Below, piece after piece: positions 63,339 to 64,000 of a stretch of 64,000 nt of DNA; the first letter of the stretch is position 1; every line of letters begins with the position of its first letter. Location of the stretch: NCBI RefSeq assembly GCF_949774975.1, contig NW_026783597.1, positions 496,001 through 560,000 on the forward strand, written 5' to 3'. Source of the DNA: Lagenorhynchus albirostris (taxonomy: Eukaryota > Chordata > Mammalia > Artiodactyla > Delphinidae). The notes beneath the pieces were generated by a model. It saw only the letters and a list, made by a program, of their open reading frames with translations. It made no database searches and was not told the origin of the DNA. The translations under genes were made by a program, and so were the position numbers.

Positions 63339-64000
63339 CTACAATGAAGTCTCACTTCCCCCCGGTCAAAAGGGCCATCTGAAAAAAGTGTAAAATCCAG
63401 AAAGGCAGGACAGGCCATGGAGAACTGGGAGCCTTGTTATGCTGATGGGCGGGATGTAAATTGCCAACAGCCACTCAGGAGAAGTGTATGGTGTTTCCTG
63501 AAACATCTAAAAAACAAAGCAACAGAGCCTAGGGCACTTCCACTTATGGTCCTATTGCTTAGTTAATTTAAAATCTAAAAGACACAGCCACCCCAAAGGT
63601 TGGGACGGTTCTTTTTACTGGAATCTCTTCTACGGCACAAGTTAAATATCCCAGAGAGCAAATAATGGATAAAGAAGTTGCGGTACTTATGTACAACAGA
63701 ATACCACTCAGCAATGAAATCTATGTCACCAGGTCCGTACCAGCATAATGAGTGGATTGAGGCACGATGATTCTAAGTGAAATAAGTCACACAGAAAAAG
63801 AAACATCATAAGGTATCACTAATACACGGAATGTGAACTTGGCTACACATGAACTGAATTACAAAACAGAACAGGGTCTCAAGTTTAGAAAACTAACTTA
63901 TGCTTGCTTAAGGGGGAAGGTGAGTTGGGGTGCTGCATTAAACCAGAGTTTGAAATTAGCACAGATACCGTTCCATAAGCCAAATATGGAATAGACAAGA
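63339..64000 (+). repeat. Satellite unit 41, partial (662 bp), divergent
   Basis: The first 215 bases or so are almost consensus. From about 63555 the sequence diverges sharply ('cctattgcttagttaattt', 'tttttactggaatctcttc', 'aaatatcccagagagc', 'gtacaacagaatacc'). It is still clearly the same LINE-1 part and is cut by the window end. It is the most diverged stretch of this part of the unit in the window. Confidence 0.93.

Larger units (their letters stand above)
1..64000 (+). repeat. Tandem satellite array, about 1,579-bp unit (common cetacean satellite type)
   Basis: The whole window is head-to-tail copies of one unit in one orientation. With the unit start set at 'ctacaatg', starts fall at 1, 1581, 3160, 4739, 6319, 7899 and so on to 63339, giving 40 full units and one partial. 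Fourteen units are 1,580 bp because an A-tract has five rather than four A; one unit with five A is back to 1,579 by a separate 1-bp loss. No unique DNA, transposon insertion or gene interrupts the array. The 1,579-bp length and the cetartiodactyl-like LINE-1 content match what I remember of the common cetacean satellite in delphinoid whales; a database search would settle this. No coding function is expected. Confidence 0.93.

Noticed and set aside
1..64000. Assembly artefact creating the near-identical blocks
   Set aside because: Not fully excluded, but the blocks carry private differences, a consistent crossover site and a regular period, which fit real satellite evolution better. Read-level checks would decide.

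Overview
This window is a single uninterrupted tandem satellite array. It contains no protein-coding gene, RNA gene or unique-sequence island that I can support. All 64,000 bases fall into 40 complete head-to-tail units and one partial unit. Counted from the recurring 'ctacaatg' start, units are 1,579 or 1,580 bp, with one of 1,578 bp and one of 1,743 bp. The unit length, together with a long internal segment that reads as the 3' end of a cetartiodactyl-type LINE-1 (end of ORF2 plus 3' UTR, sense on the + strand), points to the 'common cetacean satellite'. As I recall, that component is about 1.58 kb in delphinoids (dolphins, porpoises, beluga and narwhal; first sequenced as a 1,579-bp repeat from killer whale) and about 1.74-1.76 kb in other whales. 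The source is therefore most likely a delphinoid whale; I cannot name the species from sequence alone. Anatomy of one unit, using unit 1 as the ruler: bases 1 to about 815 are decayed LINE-1; about 816-1304 are sequence I do not recognise; about 1305-1480 are almost invariant between copies; 1481-1552 are a perfect 72-bp inverted repeat with no spacer; 1557-1566 are a short palindrome containing a HindIII site; the rest leads back into LINE-1. The array carries layered history. Bases 1 to about 19,660 hold a 7,898-bp (five-unit) block present twice, with a visible crossover inside unit 8. From unit 10 to unit 37 every third unit carries one extra A in an A-tract, so this stretch is largely a three-unit (4,738-bp) higher-order repeat, with near-identical trimers at 37907-42644 and 42645-47382 and local irregularities. 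From about 56.9 kb rightwards units become more divergent: 58437-60179 is a 1,743-bp unit that keeps the true LINE-1 3' tail missing from all others, and the last partial unit (63339-64000) is strongly diverged after its first 215 bases. This is the pattern expected near an array edge. There are no genes acting together here. The biology is satellite evolution: birth from a LINE-1 insertion plus flank, loss of about 164 bp, homogenisation by unequal crossover and conversion, and marked conservation around a palindrome.
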